This document shows positions 21,358-23,745 of a stretch of DNA of 23,745 bases, in pieces (within the stretch, counting starts at the first letter, position 1; the number at the start of each line of letters is the position of its first letter). A model generated the notes under the pieces. It saw nothing but the letters and a program-made list of their open reading frames with translations. It ran no database searches and was not told the origin of the DNA. The translations under genes and the position numbers were made by a program. This DNA comes from JAPHTQ01 sp046484535. Its GTDB lineage: Bacteria > Pseudomonadota > Gammaproteobacteria > Thiohalomonadales > Thiohalomonadaceae. Location of the stretch: positions 1 through 23,745 of the forward strand of contig JAWOIT010000129.1 in assembly GCA_046484535.1 (NCBI GenBank), read 5' to 3'.

Positions 21358-22587
21358 ATGGATAATAAGGCCAGAAGAGCCGGAATTGCTTTAGCAACAA
21401 TCGCGGCCAAAATGGAGCACGACATCACGCAAGCAGGAAAACCGATACACAAAAAGGATTTTGTAGCGAGTACACTCTCCAAATTAAAGTCGCTCAATGC
21501 GCTAAGTGGCGTAAGACATATAAAACTCACCGTAGATGAGACCATCACGAGTATCGTTGATGAGGCAGAGCCAGATTACTCCGCTATTATGCAGCCCTAT
21601 CTGCAAGAGGTACCAGATAAGGACAAAAAGGAGGTTCTTTACTGCGCACTTTATCTGTTGGAGATTACTGATGAGGCAGATAAAGAGCATAAGGAAATAG
21701 TCAGCAGTTTATGCCACATGCTCGATATACGGGACGATTTCTTTGATGTAATGGATGGCTTCCATAAAAGCGGCTTTGAAGGCAAAAGTGATATCAAGCT
21801 AATCGCTGGATCAGTGATAGGCATGCTTGTATTGCTCGTTATTCTTGTCTATTCGATTCGTGGTACAGATGATGTTGACGTCAATGTGTTCGCCACCAAT
21901 CGCGTAGACTTCTTGAATGTGCCGTTCAATCAATATGTCGTCTATCAAAATAGATTTGAAGGTAGCGACTGGTTCAAGAAGCGTGCCGTATTGTATGTCC
22001 ATGGAAATACAAGTGTGGGGTTTGAACCGGAACACCTATCGTACAATGAAACAACTGGCAATGTGCATGTAAATATGAACCTTGCGAAGTTGCTGGTTAC
22101 AGAAACATCTGCAAATGTTGAATTGATTGATCAAATCGATCCCAGGGAAATAAGCGAGGAAGAGGCGCAGTCGATTGCTATCGGAATTGGTTTCACTACA
22201 GGTCTGGTGGGTGCAGTTAGCGGTGCGGCCGTGGGTGCGCAGGTGTCCGGAGTCCTGCCAGGTGTATCTGCTATCCAGAGTGGTGCTGTGAGTGCAGGTG
22301 TAACCGGGGTTGGCCTAGGGGCAGGTGGGTATGTATTGGGGAGTAAAGTCCTGGAAGGTGCATCCATTACAAAAGAAATTTCTCCAATTGAGCGTGATAC
22401 TGTATTTCGTGAGTCTAAGAAAATTATCACAGGTTTACTCAGTCCTGAGTATCAATTAGTCGAGAATAATAGTGAGCTTGGACATATCTATAAGGCCCAC
22501 TTCGAGCGATTTGTTAAGGCGCGATATGCTCAGCGAGGGCTGGAAATAGAAATTGTTTATGAGCAAGGGGTGTATGGCAATGATTAA
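21358..22587 (+). CDS. Membrane protein of unknown function, TerB-like N-terminus, glycine-rich hairpin
   Basis: 409 residues, not recognised as a named family. N-terminal part (1-145): soluble and acidic; the stretch KEVLYCALYLLEITDEADKE (91-110) and the following IVSSLCHMLDI resemble the helix pair of TerB-like domains. A clear membrane helix lies at 148-167. Residues 170-270 (VFATNRVDFLNVPFNQYVVY, then VLYVHGNTSVGFEPEHLSY) and the C-terminal helix and strand (RFVKARYAQRGLEIEIVYE, about 384-402) loosely recall DUF4230. Between them lies a glycine-rich hydrophobic stretch (272-329; GLVGAVSGAAVGAQVSG and GVTGVGLGAGGYVLG), like a glycine-zipper membrane hairpin. AAGGG lies eight bases before the ATG. 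Codons are more AT-rich than in the neighbours to the left. It overlaps the next gene by eight bases. Domain resemblances are by eye only. Confidence 0.8.
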   Translation: MDNKARRAGIALATIAAKMEHDITQAGKPIHKKDFVASTLSKLKSLNALSGVRHIKLTVDETITSIVDEAEPDYSAIMQPYLQEVPDKDKKEVLYCALYLLEITDEADKEHKEIVSSLCHMLDIRDDFFDVMDGFHKSGFEGKSDIKLIAGSVIGMLVLLVILVYSIRGTDDVDVNVFATNRVDFLNVPFNQYVVYQNRFEGSDWFKKRAVLYVHGNTSVGFEPEHLSYNETTGNVHVNMNLAKLLVTETSANVELIDQIDPREISEEEAQSIAIGIGFTTGLVGAVSGAAVGAQVSGVLPGVSAIQSGAVSAGVTGVGLGAGGYVLGSKVLEGASITKEISPIERDTVFRESKKIITGLLSPEYQLVENNSELGHIYKAHFERFVKARYAQRGLEIEIVYEQGVYGND

Positions 22588-23395
22588 CAAGAAATCCTTG
22601 TGGAAAAACAAGTTCTTGTTGTTTGCAGTATCAGCGGCAACCATACTTATTATTGCCATTATATATGTGAAGACGATGACTATGATGGAGACAGCAAGAA
22701 AGGAGGTGAATGTCAACAAAGTCGAGGATATTGAGCATCTCGTTTCATATAGTGTGTATTCAGACTTTTACTATCGTGTCATGGAAATTGATGGCGATGG
22801 CAGGGTTGCTTGGGAGTACTCAAGAATTCAGCCTATTGTCGCTGAGCTAGGGCTGGAAAGCGAAAACGGCGAATTTGACCCTCTGATAAAAAGCCGAAGA
22901 AATGGTGGGCCGTTTATTTTGGAAGAAAATGCTGATAACGATATGACAGCATATATTGATATGATAGATAAGTATGCATTAGAGCATGGAAAGCTTGTCG
23001 CTCTTAATGATCCGGACTACTTTCAAACGGCTGTCAAGCGCGCATCAGAGCTTTCTGGTGGGCTTGTGAAATTGGGTGATTATCAGCAGTTGAATGTTGG
23101 GTTTGAATTCCAGGAACTTTCGCCACCAATAGAGAATATTAAATCCACGCCCGTTTTAATCACTGAGATAGAGAAAAACTTAAAGAGCGTGAATAGATGC
23201 GACCGTCTGTGGTGTCCTGAATTGTTTTCCATTGAGTTTGGTGAAAGTGATCGTATTGCTTTTCAAATGCTTTGGCGAACAGAGCATGTAACGCCTAGTG
23301 ATTTTGAGCCATTTGTTAAGAAGAGATCACCGAACAGTTATATTTATAAAACTGTGATGCATCATAACAACATTGACTTGGAGACTGTAAATTAG
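22580..23395 (+). CDS. Single-pass membrane protein of unknown function, partner of the preceding gene
   Basis: 271 residues from the ATG at 22580, chosen because AAGGGG lies nine bases upstream. In-frame ATGs at 22553, 22559 and 22574 are further back, and the last is too near that site. A short basic start (MINKKSLWKNK) precedes one membrane helix (about 12-30, FLLFAVSAATILIIAIIYV). The rest (31-271) is soluble and mixed alpha/beta, with RVMEIDGDGRVAWEYSRIQP, an acidic DNDMTAYIDMIDKY helix and a two-cysteine CDRLWC turn. N-in topology would place this domain outside the cytoplasm (positive-inside rule, inference). No family recognised. It overlaps the preceding gene, so both are probably one system. 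The stop lies 45 bases before the transposase ATG; the IS may begin in or right after the last codons. Confidence 0.75.
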   Translation: MINKKSLWKNKFLLFAVSAATILIIAIIYVKTMTMMETARKEVNVNKVEDIEHLVSYSVYSDFYYRVMEIDGDGRVAWEYSRIQPIVAELGLESENGEFDPLIKSRRNGGPFILEENADNDMTAYIDMIDKYALEHGKLVALNDPDYFQTAVKRASELSGGLVKLGDYQQLNVGFEFQELSPPIENIKSTPVLITEIEKNLKSVNRCDRLWCPELFSIEFGESDRIAFQMLWRTEHVTPSDFEPFVKKRSPNSYIYKTVMHHNNIDLETVN

Positions 23396-23405
23396 ATTGT
23401 GTATC

Positions 23406-23437
23406 TGCCTATCATTAACCCACAAGGGGGATAGGCA
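23406..23437 (+). promoter_or_regulatory. Hairpin sequestering the transposase ribosome binding site
   Basis: TGCCTATC (23406-23413) and GATAGGCA (23430-23437) are perfect 8-base arms. Inside them CCC (23419-23421) can pair with GGG (23426-23428) around an ACAA loop. The Shine-Dalgarno AAGGGGG (23424-23430) is covered by these pairings, three bases short of the ATG at 23441. Such hairpins in other IS elements limit translation from read-through transcripts; here that is inference. Confidence 0.45.
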
Positions 23438-23440
23438 ACC

Positions 23441-23745
23441 ATGAACAAACAAGAACTCGAAGCCTTCGCACGCGAAGCGGCCAAAAGCATTAAAACCGAA
23501 AATGACCTCAATGAATTCCGTCAGATGCTGACGAAAGTCACTATTGAGACCGCCCTCAATGCAGAACTGGACGCGCATCTGGGCTACGAAAAGCACCAAA
23601 TCAGCGATACTCCCAACAGCCGTAACGGCCACACCAGCAAGACGCTGCGCACAGAGGACGGGCAGTTTGAGCTCGATACGCCCCGTGACCGCGAAGGCAG
23701 CTTTGAGCCCCAACTGGTCAAAAAGCATCAAACCCGCTTCACTTC
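23441..23745 (+). CDS. IS256-family (Mutator-type) transposase, N-terminal part
   Basis: The 101 codons seen before the right edge translate to the start of an IS256-type DDE transposase. They read MNKQELEAFAREAAKSI, then the conserved LNAELDAHLGYEKH, NSRNGHTSKTLRTEDGQFEL and DTPRDREGSFEPQLVKKHQ, which match the N-terminal DNA-binding region of the family. Full proteins are about 400 residues, so the catalytic DDE residues are outside the window. The frame is intact as far as seen. Codon use is GC-richer than in the two genes before it, consistent with separate origin. AAGGGGG precedes the ATG by ten bases. Confidence 0.92.
   Translation, partial: MNKQELEAFAREAAKSIKTENDLNEFRQMLTKVTIETALNAELDAHLGYEKHQISDTPNSRNGHTSKTLRTEDGQFELDTPRDREGSFEPQLVKKHQTRFT

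Larger units (their letters stand above)
23396..23745 (+). mobile_element. IS256-family insertion sequence, left end (right end outside window)
   Basis: The transposase start and its leader belong to an IS256-family element that continues beyond the window. The left terminus cannot be fixed without the right end. I place it at the end of the preceding gene, where AT-rich GATTGTGTATCTGCC begins, as an estimate. No target duplication can be tested here. Confidence 0.6.

Noticed and set aside
22700..22850. Near-perfect AAAGGAGGTGA followed by an out-of-frame ATG at 22710 within the second accessory gene
   Set aside because: The site is only one base from that ATG, and the frame is short and low in structure. 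It was judged coincidental, although an internal translation product is not excluded.

Overview
The window looks like a gammaproteobacterial chromosome. AmpD/AmpE, NadC and PilBCD lie close together (a neighbourhood also seen, in part, in E. coli and Pseudomonas). PepN, a YcgN-family cysteine protein and a CobUTCS operon fit the same assignment. Most of it is GC-rich, compact and evenly coding. I cannot name the species; an environmental (for example sulfur-oxidising, Chromatiales-like) lineage is only a guess.

Layout. 1-5066 (minus strand): an FKBP-type prolyl isomerase and nadC, then pilB, pilC and the start of pilD, the inner-membrane assembly machinery of type IV pili; pilD runs off the left edge. 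5160-7143 (minus): a sodium:alanine/glycine symporter and a membrane-anchored retropepsin-like protease. 7227-9527 (plus): two tandem DUF1538 membrane proteins, a P-II-like regulator and a two-CBS protein, with overlapping or near-touching ends, which look like one regulated membrane system of unknown substrate. 9562-11035: ampD and ampE (peptidoglycan recycling). 11112-14287: cobU, cobT, a CobC-like phosphatase and cobS, the four steps that build the lower nucleotide loop of cobalamin; a pair of inverted repeats sits between cobT and the phosphatase gene. 14304-16955: pepN. 17170-20801 (minus): a zinc-sensing (CZB-PAS-GGDEF) diguanylate cyclase, a YcgN-family protein with a small conserved-looking partner, and cobQ.

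Accessory right end. From about 20802 the character changes: a 556-base stretch with little coding capacity but with palindromes, an attC-like hairpin and one possible 57-residue membrane protein. Two overlapping AT-richer genes of unknown function (21358-23395) follow, both with membrane segments, and then the first third or so of an IS256-family transposase at the right edge. Composition, novelty and the adjacent IS suggest horizontal acquisition.

The best candidates for something undescribed are the two-gene membrane module next to the IS and the DUF1538/P-II-like/CBS cassette. No rRNA, tRNA, CRISPR array or cobalamin riboswitch was recognised.
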